A stretch of 64,000 nt of DNA from Desulfomonile sp963700305 (GCA_963700305.1 CAVOXB010000006.1:81999-145998); one strand, 5' to 3'; numbered from the stretch's first letter, positions 38,953-48,804 are shown. Notes: a model not told the origin generated them from the letters alone. A program made the numbers and translations.

Positions 38953-39158
38953 ATGTTCTTAAGCTTCTTTTCCCCGAACAGGTGAATAGGTGCTCATCGA
39001 CTTCTGAAACAGTATAATTGAATGTAAATCGAAAGTCAAGCGAACTTGGGGCGAAAGTGGACAGTGGATTGACTTCGAGTTTTTTCTCCTCTCTTACATT
39101 TCTAACGTGAATTGAAGCAGATTATGGCTTATATCAATTCCCCAAGAAACAGATGGTA

Positions 39159-39229
39159 CTGACTGGCACGGCAGCGACTCCGGGCCCGACTGTTAGCCAG
39201 TGGCGGCCGGCCTCCGTGCCGGCCAAATT
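39159..39229 (+). repeat. Dispersed repeat, family F copy 1
   Basis: 71 bases containing GCGACTCCGGGCCCGACTGT and GGCGGCCGGCCTCCGTGCCG. A reverse-orientation copy with about ten differences is at 49719-49789. Confidence 0.75.
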
Positions 39230-39294
39230 GGGTTTATGAAAGCGAAGTGGTATTCTTGTTGTCCGAATCCTTCGATATTTGGGAGAGCAGAAGT

Positions 39295-40461
39295 ATGAAA
39301 TTCAAGCGGTTGATTCGATTATTAATAATTCTTGTGTGTCTGGAGGGCTCGCATGCCCTGGCAGATGTCAGGTTCGCTGTCCTCTGCGACAGCAGAAACT
39401 CGATGGAATATGCTAAATGCAGCGATAACAACAGTGGGGTGTCTCCCACATTGGGAATAGTCGTGGAAGACATTCTCGATAAACACAGGGCCGCGGCTGT
39501 TAACCTCATGCTTTTTCCCGGCGATATGATGTCCGGTTATTTCAAAAGAGACGCTTCATCAGTAGCTGAGTGCAACAGGCAGAGTCTAACGCGCTGGAAG
39601 GAGATACTTCGGCCGGTTCAAGATGCAGGAATAGCACTGCGCGCAACTATAGGAAACCACGAAATACTCGGTCAAGAGACTTCCCTGGCGCACGCACGTT
39701 GCGGTAGGAGCCGACCTTATACGCCGCAACTTGCAAATTTGACTGTTTTCAAGGAAGTGCTTGGGGAAGCTCTTGAGGGGAATTCCGGCCCGGCATCCGA
39801 TATGGGGCTCACATACTCATTTGACCTTGATGACTGTCATTTTGTGCTCCTGACCGCTTACACCATGTATCAGAACAATTCGTTTTCAAACGAGACAATA
39901 AAATGGCTGCAGGATGATTTGGAAAAAGCAAAAGAAGCAGGAAAGAAAATTTTCGTGGCCTCTCATCCACCTGCGTTTCCCGGCGGCGGCCACATGTGGG
40001 ATTCCCTGCCATTCTATGATCCAAAGTACGACTGCGACGGCTATGACGGTCGCTTCGGAATCGATCGCCGAACAGAGCGCGATCGCTTCTGGAACATTCT
40101 AAAGAAGAATGGCGTGATCGCCTATTTTTGCGGACACGAACACAATATTCAGGTGCAACAGGTGGAAGGAGTCTGGCATGTTATTTCCGGTGGCCTGACT
40201 CCCAAGCTTTACCCACTAAACGGTGCGAAAAACGACGAGAGAAAAAATACAATTCTTTATGACGGCCAATTCCAAAACCCGCGCGCTTCTGTAAACTGGC
40301 CTTGGAATGAAGGACAAAAGTCCTATGCCGGCTGGTGTCTGGTTAGCGTCCAAAGCGACAAAGTGACAATGGAAGTGTTCGGTTCCGAAGATCCGCCTAA
40401 GAAGAAATCGGAACTGACTAGTCTCAAAGTCTTCGAATTATGGAAAGCGCCTGAGAAATGA
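39295..40461 (+). CDS. Exported calcineurin-like metallophosphoesterase
   Basis: 388 residues with a signal peptide (FKRLIRLLIILVCLEGSHAL). Metallophosphoesterase blocks: RFAVLCDSRN (first metal Asp), FPGDMMSG, TIGNHE, VASHPPAFPGG and CGHEHNIQ. The first block has CDSRN where most members have DxH, so one metal ligand may differ. GGGAGAGC precedes the ATG. The tmk start overlaps its stop. Substrate unknown; periplasmic location is inferred. Confidence 0.8.
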   Translation: MKFKRLIRLLIILVCLEGSHALADVRFAVLCDSRNSMEYAKCSDNNSGVSPTLGIVVEDILDKHRAAAVNLMLFPGDMMSGYFKRDASSVAECNRQSLTRWKEILRPVQDAGIALRATIGNHEILGQETSLAHARCGRSRPYTPQLANLTVFKEVLGEALEGNSGPASDMGLTYSFDLDDCHFVLLTAYTMYQNNSFSNETIKWLQDDLEKAKEAGKKIFVASHPPAFPGGGHMWDSLPFYDPKYDCDGYDGRFGIDRRTERDRFWNILKKNGVIAYFCGHEHNIQVQQVEGVWHVISGGLTPKLYPLNGAKNDERKNTILYDGQFQNPRASVNWPWNEGQKSYAGWCLVSVQSDKVTMEVFGSEDPPKKKSELTSLKVFELWKAPEK

Positions 40462-41126
40462 AATTGTCCAGAAATGGCCAACATGACGGAAAAACCAGTA
40501 AACCTCGGTTCATTGTTTTCGAAGGCATAGACGGCTCCGGGAAAACCACGCAAGCAAACATGCTCGCCGACCACTTTAGTGCTCGGGGGGGACGGGTCCT
40601 TCTGACTGCTGAACCCTCTAACGGGCCGGTGGGGATCCATATCAGGTCCTTAAAAGACCGACCGGAACGCGAAGAAGAGGAGCGACTGTTCACAGAAGAT
40701 CGGCGAGACCATCTGCGAAGCACGATAATACCTGCCTTGGAACAAGGATTAACTGTGATTTGCGACAGATACGTGTACTCGTCCGTGGCTTACCAGGGCG
40801 CTCGCGGAATCGATCCCGAGTCCATTCTGAATGAGAACAACAAGTTTGCATTGTCTGCGGACGTGACGTTCCTCATCAAGATCGATGTGGATATCGCCAT
40901 GAATAGAATAGGCGCGGGCAGAGCAAATACGTTCACCTCGTTTGAAAAACACTCAGATCTTCAAAAGGTTGATGCGATTTATAGAAATTTGTCCGATCCT
41001 TCCATAGTAAGAATTGACGGGGCAGGTTCTCCTGAACAGGTGCACAAATTGGTTCTGGATCAGTTAAGGAAGATCGGCTGTGCGTGTTTATTTCCGGAGG
41101 TTGCAGACTCCATATCTACTAAATAG
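40458..41126 (+). CDS. tmk: Thymidylate kinase
   Basis: Phosphorylates dTMP to dTDP. The P-loop GIDGSGKT is at residues 23-30. The DRY motif lies in ICDRYVYSSVAYQGARG, and the lid follows in a region with ADVTFLIKIDVDIAMNRI. Length 222. The ATG overlaps the phosphoesterase stop as ATGA, implying coupling. The first ~16 residues before RFIVFEGIDG are non-conserved. Confidence 0.92.
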   Translation: MKLSRNGQHDGKTSKPRFIVFEGIDGSGKTTQANMLADHFSARGGRVLLTAEPSNGPVGIHIRSLKDRPEREEEERLFTEDRRDHLRSTIIPALEQGLTVICDRYVYSSVAYQGARGIDPESILNENNKFALSADVTFLIKIDVDIAMNRIGAGRANTFTSFEKHSDLQKVDAIYRNLSDPSIVRIDGAGSPEQVHKLVLDQLRKIGCACLFPEVADSISTK

Positions 41127-41149
41127 CATCATTTTATAGCTTTAAGACG

Positions 41150-41179
41150 TTGACAATTAGCTAGTTTTTCTGATATTAT
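41150..41179 (+). promoter_or_regulatory. Strong sigma-70 promoter for the small secreted protein
   Basis: TTGACA at 41150-41155, an 18-bp spacer, and TATTAT (five of six) at 41174-41179. The transcript would start about 33 bases before the ATG at 41220, which has AGGAGAG in front. Confidence 0.65.
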
Positions 41180-41219
41180 TGGTCCGAATGAATTAAGAGT
41201 CGTTATTTTAGGAGAGATC

Positions 41220-41528
41220 ATGCGCTCCATTTCGTTCACTCTCATTGTCATGTTATCTGGATTATTGATTTTTTCCAGTGTTGCTTCTGCGACGGATTAC
41301 AATTCCAGGTTTGTGAAGAATTTTCCGCCAGGGTATAACGGGATGTGGTACTACGCGGAGAGATTTTTCGATAAACCTCCGACCCCTCGATCGGAAGAGT
41401 ACCGCTGGGACAAGTTCACAGCCAGACTCAATAATATAACATATCCCTTCTTGCCGATGCCTTATGCGTGGGATTACGGCAATGATCGCACCTTCAATCT
41501 TCCAGATTACAACATGAACAACTGGTAG
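41220..41528 (+). CDS. Small secreted aromatic-rich protein
   Basis: 102 residues, no known family. Signal peptide ISFTLIVMLSGLLIFSSVAS with an ASA cleavage site. The mature ~78 residues are rich in Tyr, Trp, Pro and Asn (PPGYNGMWYYAERFFDKPPT, then LPDYNMNNW at the end). It has its own promoter (41150) and terminator (41551), a compact monocistronic unit. It is probably abundant and extracytoplasmic. Confidence 0.65.
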   Translation: MRSISFTLIVMLSGLLIFSSVASATDYNSRFVKNFPPGYNGMWYYAERFFDKPPTPRSEEYRWDKFTARLNNITYPFLPMPYAWDYGNDRTFNLPDYNMNNW

Positions 41529-41550
41529 GCGAATACGCAATCCTTGAACT

Positions 41551-41603
41551 CACGGGAATCCGTTCTGGGAAAGCTGTCCCAAAACAGGTTCCCGTGATTT
41601 TTT
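41551..41603 (+). terminator. Rho-independent terminator
   Basis: CACGGGAA (41551-41558) pairs with TTCCCGTG (41589-41596); an inner stem TGGGA/TCCCA extends it; ATTTTTT follows. It is placed 23 bases past the stop at 41528. Confidence 0.75.
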
Positions 41604-42091
41604 CGAAACCTCACGCTTGCTCAGAATGCTGAATTTTTTTGGTGCTCGCCTATATGGTGATGCTGAGAATAATGCCGGAGCGATCTTCAAGCTGGCCACA
41701 GTCTGGGCGAATATGGTAGGGAAGGTGTCACGCGTGCTCCTGCAGGAGCAGGCAATATGCCAGTTCCATCTATATTACTTCTCGTTGAATATTGCGGTAA
41801 TCCCTCGAACTTTATGAAGCCTGAAAGATGTCATTGCGAGGGCCTCAGACCATGGCAATCTCCCGAGCCGGAACTTTTGAGATTGCTTCGTCGTTTCACT
41901 CCTCGCAATGACACCTTCAGTCCGGCACCATTGAGGTAGCGGTCGAGATGTGCCGCGAATCTCAAGGAAGAGGACTATAGCGCTCCAGATGTAGATGAAA
42001 CGTAAGGGGAATGACAGAGGTCATTGAAACAGACTATAATCGTGTAATGCTTATTTTTTGTAAGGGGACGCAAAATTGAGGTTGTTTAGCG
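41604..42091. other. Intergenic region with family A repeat
   Basis: About 490 bases between the terminator and tRNA-Ser. It holds the repeat at 41830-41912. The frame 41617-41817 lacks start signals and is rejected. Confidence 0.4.
41830..41912. repeat. Palindromic repeat, family A copy 5
   Basis: GTCATTGCGAGGGC at the left and CACTCCTCGCAATGAC at the right. The interior has CAATCTCCCGA and GAGATTGCTTCGTCG, as in copy 3. Confidence 0.8.
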
Positions 42092-42184
42092 TGGCGGAGA
42101 GAGAGGGATTCGAACCCTCGGAACACCTTGTGGGCATTCACGCGATTTCCAGTCGCGCCCCTTCGGCCACTCGGGCATCTCTCC
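42092..42184 (-). tRNA. tRNA-Ser (anticodon GGA)
   Basis: On the minus strand the acceptor GGAGAGA pairs with TCTCTCC, followed by the discriminator G and encoded CCA. The D-loop is GAGTGGCCGAAGGGG. The anticodon arm GCGCGACTGGAAATCGCG gives GGA (reads UCC/UCU). A long variable arm and the T-arm AGGGTTCGAATCCCT are present. The long variable arm and identity fit serine. Confidence 0.95.
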
Positions 42185-42239
42185 TGTACAATCTCCCGAT
42201 AGTAAACCACGAATGCATCCCCGGTCAAGGAGATTTGAG

Positions 42240-43139
42240 ATGGTAAACGAGGAACCCCAGGATTTTCGGAGCGGTTTTGTCGCGATAGCAGGCCGCCCCA
42301 ACGTTGGGAAATCCACCCTGGTCAATCGAATATTGGGTCGAGAGCTGTCTATAGTTACTCCCAAGGCTCAGACCACGAGAAACCGGATTACAGCCATTCA
42401 CACAATGCCTCACGCACAGTTGGTGCTCCAGGATACGCCTGGGATTCACGATCCTAAGACGCTTCTCAATGAGGCTCTGGTTGCCATTGCGATCAAGACT
42501 CTTGAAGACGCTGACGCGACTCTCTTAATTGTCGAACCCTCAGAGAAAGTGCGCAGAGAAGATCGAAATATAGCGGATTTGATAAGGAGCTCCGGAACGC
42601 CAGCTATTCTCGCTATAAACAAGATTGATACAGTGAAACCGGCGGCTCTGCTCCCTGTCATAGAAGCTTACTCCAAAATCCATGAATTTGACGAAATAAT
42701 ACCGATAAGCGCGCTACACGGCGGGGGCGTTCCAGAGCTGGTGGACGCTTTGGTCAAGTTGCTGCCGAAGGGACAGCCCCTCTTCCCCGAAGACGATGTA
42801 AGTGATCTGCCTGTGCGTTTTTTCGTCGCCGAAATAATCCGCGAACAGATAACCAGGAAGACCGGCGAGGAGGTTCCTTACAAAACGACTGTCGTTGTGG
42901 AGTCGTTCAAAGAAGAGGACGGCCGTATACTGATACACGCGGACATTCACACTGAGCGAGACAGTCAGAAGAAAATCCTTGTGGGAAAAGGCGGCAAGAT
43001 GATCAAAGAAATAGGGATCTCGTCCAGGAAGAAGATTGAGGATTTCCTGGAATCTCCAGTGAGATTGGAATTGTTCGTAAAAGTGACTCCCAACTGGACC
43101 AGAAGCGAAAGGATGCTTCGAGAATTCGGGTATGCATGA
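42240..43139 (+). CDS. era: GTPase Era
   Basis: Essential GTPase that binds 16S rRNA in 30S assembly. P-loop AGRPNVGKSTLVN, KAQTTRNR (switch I), DTPGIHDP, NKID, and a C-terminal KH domain with IHTERDSQKKILVGKGGKMI. The start at 42240 has AAGGAGAT with a 7-base spacer, giving 299 residues; the ATG 27 bases upstream has no such site. Frame intact. Divergent from tRNA-Ser. Confidence 0.95.
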   Translation: MVNEEPQDFRSGFVAIAGRPNVGKSTLVNRILGRELSIVTPKAQTTRNRITAIHTMPHAQLVLQDTPGIHDPKTLLNEALVAIAIKTLEDADATLLIVEPSEKVRREDRNIADLIRSSGTPAILAINKIDTVKPAALLPVIEAYSKIHEFDEIIPISALHGGGVPELVDALVKLLPKGQPLFPEDDVSDLPVRFFVAEIIREQITRKTGEEVPYKTTVVVESFKEEDGRILIHADIHTERDSQKKILVGKGGKMIKEIGISSRKKIEDFLESPVRLELFVKVTPNWTRSERMLREFGYA

Positions 43140-43185
43140 TATGGGTCGGCACTCCAATGTAAGTAGACGGAGGGTATACGTAAGC

Positions 43186-43252
43186 GTGGGGCAGGCTTTC
43201 CAGCCTGCCATCATCAATATTTTGAACAGGCAGGCTGGAAAGCCTGCCCCAC
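43186..43252. repeat. Inverted repeat, family C copy 2
   Basis: Perfect 24-base arms (43186-43209 and 43229-43252, starting GTGGGGCAGGCTTTCC) around 19 bases. It lies between the converging era and DUF362 genes, where it could act as a transcription barrier, though no T-tract is present. Confidence 0.8.
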
Positions 43253-43287
43253 AATCGCATTCCAGTCACGGAGAGCTTAAGTCTTGC

Positions 43288-44611
43288 TTATTCAACACAG
43301 AACAATGATTCGTCGAATTCGGGTTTGCCCTCGTATTTTTTCATGAAAAGGGCCGGTCCCTTGTCCATGTTTTCGAATACTGCGGGATTGACTTCCACAC
43401 CAGCCTGATGAAGCGCCTTGACCACTGCATCAATATTGGGGGGGCAGCTCTTTATTGCGATCATGTTCTTGATGTCGGGGTGGTTCTTATTGGCTTCGTA
43501 CAGACATTTGCCCAGTAATATGGTGTGTTTGCAGCCAGGGGTCGGTTTCATGGTTTTTCCGGTGAGCACTTCTACGTCATCCCACGGCTCGCCTTTCCAT
43601 GCGTAAGCAATCGACATCAAAACCACTCCGGTGAGCATAGAGCAGTACGTGCACATGGTAAGATCTGTACTTCCTGTAGGATAGCCCTTGGATACCCATT
43701 TTCTTCATTGGCAAGGGCAGGCTCAGGTCTTCGGTATATGGAAAAGTATATTCGAGTTTGAGTGCCAGCTGTTCCAGAGGCGTGCCGACCACCTTGAGAT
43801 CTGACAGGTCCGTGGTTCGACCCCTTTTTCGTGCGGCATGAACCAAGTGGGGAACTTCGGATGGTTCGTACCCGAGCAGCTTCGCTCCTACTTTGTCAGC
43901 GGAAAGCACATCAGTGGAAGCGACTAAAATGTCGCTTCGCCTCATCTTACCGTCGAATCCAGGGCCTCTTTCGCTAGTGAATATCCCGTCCAAGAGGGTG
44001 AATCCAGGGGGTATGTAATCTGCAAGCTTGGAAACCATGTAGTGCAGATCCTTCTCGGGATCAGCGGAATGGCATTTTTTACGCGAGTTGACGTCGATCA
44101 TTCCCTTAAGGTTCTTAATCCCGAGGCTCACAATCGTTTGAGCGTGAGTCTTCATCACGGGGAGGTTTACAACGAAGTCGCTGTTCAGAATATCCGTATT
44201 CACGTTGAACGATATGTCCTGGTCAACTTGAACTTTTTCGAAAGGCCTCTCGAAAGTGTTTATGACCTTTAATCCATAGCGCTTCTTGAGCTCATTGTAT
44301 CCGAGCATTTCAAAGGCGTGAGCTGGTGTCGCGAAGTCCTTGGGATCGAACACCACGCTTCCTTCACCGATAGTTATAGCGTTGACTCCGCGCTCTTTCA
44401 GGATTCGGACCATGTCTTGGACCACACGCGATGAGGTTATTACTCCCCATTTTGGGAATTCCACCGACCTGGTCCAGAAAACGACATTGGGTTTCACGAA
44501 CACCTTCGCGTTGGAAGGCAACTTGTCCAGGCCCTGTGAAAGGTCTACGATTTCTCGAACGGACTCATAAGGTTTTTGGTATTTGATTACTGCTACTTTT
44601 GGTTTACTCAT
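43288..44611 (-). CDS. DUF362 domain protein (one frameshift)
   Basis: Function unknown. DUF362 proteins are often linked to Fe-S chemistry. From the start at 44611 (AGGAG in front): VAVIKYQKPYESVREIVDLS, VFVKPNVV, DFVVNLPVMKTHAQTIVSLG, IKNLKGMID, then GFTLLDGIFTSERGPG, all typical. The frame breaks near 43650. Removing one base in TCTTACC continues it as TMCTYCSMLTGVVLM into a C-terminal domain with several Cys (CTYC, GCKH, GKC, SCPP). Joined length of about 440 residues. Confidence 0.78.
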
Positions 44612-44715
44612 ATGAACTCCTGCACGGACGAAGCCATTGATCCGCTCCATGGCCTCTAGTTTTCTTTTGCTCAAGATTAGCTCAGATTGCCATGGATTTG
44701 TGGAAAAATTTGGGT

Positions 44716-47121
44716 TCAGGTCCGGGTGAGTCGTACGGCAAGACGGTTAGCAAGCTGAACAAAAATAGTCGGGTATTCTGCGGGCTCAAGATTCTCAACG
44801 GATTTCATGGCCTGGAAGAAACGGATTTGAGCCTCGCCCAGTTCCACTTGAATTTCCAGTTCGTCACAGAGATCAAGATATTTGATTATCTCGGCTGGAA
44901 TCAGCGCGTTTGCGGGATTCGCGGCCAGCTCACTTACTAGCGCCAGTATTTTGTTTCTCAACAGCTTTTCCGCTTCGCTCAGGTCGGGTTGTATTTTCCA
45001 GAATTTCATCTCTTCAATTACGGATTCAAGGCCACTGGGAAATGAACCGTCCGACAGTTTCTTGACCTCAGTTATGAGGCCTCTATTAAGAGCGAACCTT
45101 GCTGCAGCAAGGAATGTGTCCGGCAGCCCGGACTGGTGGTTTACGATGAGTTTGCCCAAATCTCTATTCTTCTTGTAAAAGATCTCAAATAATCCCGCCT
45201 CAGTTTCGTACATCTTATGGGTTACTGCGTCTAGAATTCTGCGGCGTTGCTCCACGAACAGATCTTTGATGGTGTAGTACTTCTCCGTAAAGTATTTGTC
45301 CAGTTTTCGGATCAATTCGGTGGCTGATTGATCTCGGAACGTATCCAAAAGATCGTACTTCATGGCTTCGTACTTGTCGCTGTCCACGTACTCGTCCACG
45401 GAACACCGAAAATCGACGCCGCTTATATGGAAAACCGCAAGCGAGAATACCTGGCTTTCGGTGGTAATCCGGCTCAAAACGGTCATCCTGGCGACCAACA
45501 AGGTCCGCTCCGCGAGATCTTCTCTCATAAGATCGTGGACTTTGATCTCATAGCAGTAAAGCCTCTTTCTAAATGGGGAATTCTCAAATACTGCCATTAT
45601 CGCCGCATGAGCAGATACCCTCGACAAATCCGAAACCTCAGGAAGGATATGGTCCGAGAATATCTCGTCACCGCGGGGACGGGGCCTAACATTGCTCCGG
45701 CCGCGTGCAAGCTCTGCAAGGAAATCTTTCACGATTGTAGGATCGTATGGGTAGGCCATCTGGAGCACCCTTGCGGCATACCTCAGGATCTGGAGCGTCT
45801 CGATGCCGGAGATATCGTCGAAGAACCAGCCGCAACTGGTGTACATTAGCATCCTGTTTCGCTGCAGCTCCAGGAGCCTTAAACCACTGATCCTGTCATC
45901 TTTCTTGAGTTGTCGAAGGCCGTGGATCTTGAAAAGAGTTCCAATTCTTGGGCGATTTTCAAGTAATACTTTGATGTAATGGTTTCGAGCGTCCCATGGA
46001 TTCCTAAAAATTGTGGCTGTTTGTTCCTCGAATAGTTTCTCTGTACGTTCCCGAAGAAGGTCCAGTGCTTTTCGCAAAGAAGCCCTCCATTTTTGATTCC
46101 ATTCGTGTCTATGTGACACACAGCACCCGCAATCCTCAGACCAGCGGCCGATCCCGTGGGCGCAACTCCATGAAGAATTCTCAATGATTTCCACTTCGGC
46201 CCTAGGCGGATGCAATTCCAGGTATTCGCCGTAATTGGTAACACGTACGTCAGGTTCGGTCGTGAGCCGTTCTAGAGCATACGCCAGCGCCATTTCACCG
46301 AAACGATGATGATGTCCGTAAGATTCTCCATCCGTAGCAATATGAACGAGCTGCGGCCATGTCCTTTTGTGGGAAAAAGCTGCAAACAACCGATTTTTGA
46401 GTTCCTCACCGCTCTCGAGAAGATTCTCGAAGGCAATGGCACTGGAGATAGGACCATCATAAAAGAAAATCGCTATCGAACGGCCATGCGGGAGACGGCA
46501 AGTATATGGTCTCGACGGGTCGATAGATCCTGGACTTAGGCCTACCCAATCTTGCCTGGATGATGCCCTGAATCGTCGAGCTTGACTTGGAGCTAAGATG
46601 GTAAACCTTATTCCGTGGGCTGCCATTAGCCCCAGTGATTGCATATCCACGGCGGTTTCAGGTAGCCACATCCCTTCCGGATCCCTGCCGAATCTGTGGT
46701 GAAAGTCTTCGATTCCCCAGACAATTTGAGTGAGCTTATCCTTTGACGACGCCAAGGGCATTATCATGTGATTCTACGCCAGGGCGATTGCATTGCCGTG
46801 GCCTGAGCGAAGCTTTACGCTGGTCGCGTCAGCGTCGAGAATAGCCTGATAAGTATCAGCCGCGTGCTTCTCCAGCCACGAAAGAAGCGTAGGCCCGAAA
46901 TCGAAGCTTATATGTTCGTAATTATTGATGACGTGTCTGAGACGGCCCTCGCGATCCAGCAATCTGGCTTGGCTATTTGGTTTGTAGCACTCGTACGTGA
47001 TTCTGTCGTTCCAGTTATGGAAAGGATGCGCAGTCTCCTGGATTTCAATCTCTTCGAGCCACGGGTTTTCCCGTGGAGGTTGATAGAAGTGGCCGTGAAT
47101 ACAAATATATTTCCGTTTCAT
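44716..47121 (-). CDS. GH57-type glycoside hydrolase (DUF3536) with in-frame TAG
   Basis: Probable alpha-glucan-active enzyme. Residues 1-115 begin KRKYICIHGHFYQPPRENPW (GH57 N-terminus) and reach GHGNAIALA. There a TAG (46774-46776) interrupts the frame, and reading resumes without any shift at NHMIMPLASSKDKLTQI. Related proteins have Tyr at this point (AYNHMIMPLA), so a TAC to TAG change is the simplest explanation. GMWLPETAVD and the long DUF3536 C-terminal region follow. Total about 801 codons. The start lacks a good ribosome-binding site. An isolated gene, with no glycogen genes nearby. Confidence 0.8.
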
Positions 47122-47347
47122 CCTTTGGACTCGGTCGACGGCTGAAATGAGCTGACAATGCGCCGGATGACAATGCCATCACTTGCGAGGCGCGGATCCT
47201 CGATCCGTCTGCCGCTTTATTCAGTATTTGCGAACCTTAACAGCTCGAATGATATTCGTTCGCAGCGACAGGGTCAAGACCGGGGCTTTCCAACCATTCA
47301 GTTTCATCGTTGAAAAACGATTGCTCAAGTCGAACAATGGCCTCCGT

Positions 47348-48043
47348 TCAAAGGCACGCAAAGGACTTCTTAACCGAGGCGGCGAATTCTCCGATTTTCT
47401 GAAAATTTCTCGTGCCATCGGGATCCTCTACGCCCGTGTGGGCATCGATCCCGTGAGGTTTGACGGCAAGTATGGCTTCACGGACATTGCCGGAGTTCAA
47501 TCCGCCTGCCAGAATAACCGGCACTGGCACGGCGCGGACGATCCGCGCGCTCACCGACCAATCGTGAGTTCGACCTGTCGCGCCGATCCGTCCGGTAGCT
47601 GGGTCAGATGAGTCCAAAATTATGGCGTCCCACAACGGAGCCTTGAATCGTGAAGCGCCAGCCAAAGACTCCTCACCAATTACTGTGACGCGGCCTATCG
47701 TTTTTACCTGGGGACATGATCTGCGGAAAACCTTCAGCTCTGATTCTGAAATGCCGCCATGGAACTGGATAACACGGCCCTTAGTAGCTGTGATCAGCTT
47801 ACAAGCTGCTTCTGCACGGTTCACGTAAGTTATGATAACCGGCAGCAAACCCTCAGGCAATCTGTTGATAATGAAAGCGGCTTTTTCTGTCGTGAGTCCG
47901 TCATGCGGTCCGTGCGGGAGCTCAAGCGTGAATCCCACAGCGTCAACTCCCACTTCGTGACAAAAGAGCGCCTCCTCGAGCGAGGAAACGCCAGCGATTT
48001 GAATTCCTGGCGGCCAATAGTATGGAGATTCATGCTTAGCCAT
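47348..48043 (-). CDS. TrpF-like (phosphoribosylanthranilate isomerase fold) protein lacking the catalytic Cys
   Basis: 231 residues. Matches TrpF along its length: EVGVDAVGFTLELPHGPH, VIQFHGG (QLHG), IILDSSDPATGRIGATGRTH, DWS, PVILAGGLNSGNVREAI, GIDAHTGVE. The general-acid Asp is kept (ILDSSD). At the N-terminus, where TrpF has K-I/V-C-G with the catalytic Cys, this protein reads IQIAGV: Ala replaces Cys. No trp genes are nearby. Start 48043 is chosen because the upstream frame is repeat DNA. It may be a paralogue with another role. Confidence 0.7.
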   Translation of the reverse strand: MAKHESPYYWPPGIQIAGVSSLEEALFCHEVGVDAVGFTLELPHGPHDGLTTEKAAFIINRLPEGLLPVIITYVNRAEAACKLITATKGRVIQFHGGISESELKVFRRSCPQVKTIGRVTVIGEESLAGASRFKAPLWDAIILDSSDPATGRIGATGRTHDWSVSARIVRAVPVPVILAGGLNSGNVREAILAVKPHGIDAHTGVEDPDGTRNFQKIGEFAASVKKSFACL

Positions 48044-48051
48044 CGTTAGAG

Positions 48052-48204
48052 TATATAGCAGTTGCCAAAAGTCGTGTCCGATTTGCGAGACTGACGCCGT
48101 CGCCCTGGACCTGATCCGGGGCCCAGATCCTGGATTCCTGCTTCCGCAGGAATGACGCGAAGTAGCCGCCAACAATCCGACAAAGATTTTGTCACTCGCT
48201 CATA
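48052..48204. repeat. MITE-like element, family E copy 1
   Basis: The left arm TATAGCAGTTGCCAAAAGTC and the right arm GACAAAGATTTTGTCACTCG are imperfect inverted repeats about 150 bases end to end. The interior is a family D-like piece ending TTCCGCAGGAATGACG (48157). It starts 8 bases upstream of the TrpF-like gene and probably carries or displaced its promoter. Confidence 0.65.
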
Positions 48205-48501
48205 AATGGTTCTCAAAAATAATTTCCGATCATGTAGTTGACGTTAAGCCAATGTGGTGACCAACGGGAAGCCCATCATTCGAGTTCCTTTCACGATCGA
48301 TGGAGTTCGCTGATTTTACCACATCCCACTTTCTGCTCACTGACCGCCTAAAAAACTAAAAATGGGAAAACATGTGTCCGTAGAAAAGTCACTTTAGAGA
48401 AATGCTACATGATCCAGTGTCTCCAACGGCTATTTTGATTGACTTTGGCTTTAGTCTCGTGCTAAAAAGCATAGAATCTCAGGCTCTTAAGTTGAACAAA
48501 A
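48205..48501. other. Intergenic region, nothing recognised
   Basis: About 300 bases of moderately A+T-rich DNA between the E element and the small lipoprotein. No gene, strong hairpin or promoter pair is seen. Confidence 0.4.
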
Positions 48502-48804
48502 GTGAAACAGCTCTTAAAAGTCTCATTATTTCTTATACTGGGCTCAGCCATCTGCTTTTCCGGAGGTTGCGGCGGCAAAATGGCCACCACAGGTTGGGCC
48601 ACAGTCGCTGAAATAACTCCGCAAGGAGCAATGCTGCTACAGTATCAGGACGGAAAAGCCGCCTGGAAATTGATTAATCCCGACAATCCCCGCCAACAAA
48701 CGGCCGTCGCGGCAAAGAATGTGCTCAAACCTGCCAGATTCGTGGAGACCAAGAAAAGGGAGCACTCTCACATTCCCTTCTGGAGACACGATCAATTACT
48801 TTGA
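48502..48804 (+). CDS. Small predicted lipoprotein
   Basis: 100 residues starting with GTG. Signal QLLKVSLFLILGSAICFSGGC with lipobox SGGC in its last four residues. A mature part with TTGWATVAEITPQGAMLLQY follows. No family recognised. Weak start context. Confidence 0.5.
   Translation: MKQLLKVSLFLILGSAICFSGGCGGKMATTGWATVAEITPQGAMLLQYQDGKAAWKLINPDNPRQQTAVAAKNVLKPARFVETKKREHSHIPFWRHDQLL

Larger units (their letters stand above)
38822..39294. other. Intergenic region lexA/phosphoesterase with two repeats
   Basis: About 470 bases between divergent genes, holding family A copy 4 (38871-38952) and family F copy 1 (39159-39229). Promoters for both genes must lie here, but none is clear. Confidence 0.45.

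Noticed and set aside
38822..39020. SOS (LexA) box upstream of lexA
   Set aside because: Neither CTGT-N8-ACAG nor GAAC-N4-GTTC patterns fit; lineage-specific boxes differ and I could not define one.
41617..41817. 66-aa plus-strand frame downstream of a terminator
   Set aside because: No start signal, no family and repeat DNA follows.
46774..46776. Pyrrolysine or alternative genetic code at TAG
   Set aside because: TAG and TGA serve as normal stops elsewhere, the site is non-catalytic and Tyr is expected; a base error is simpler.
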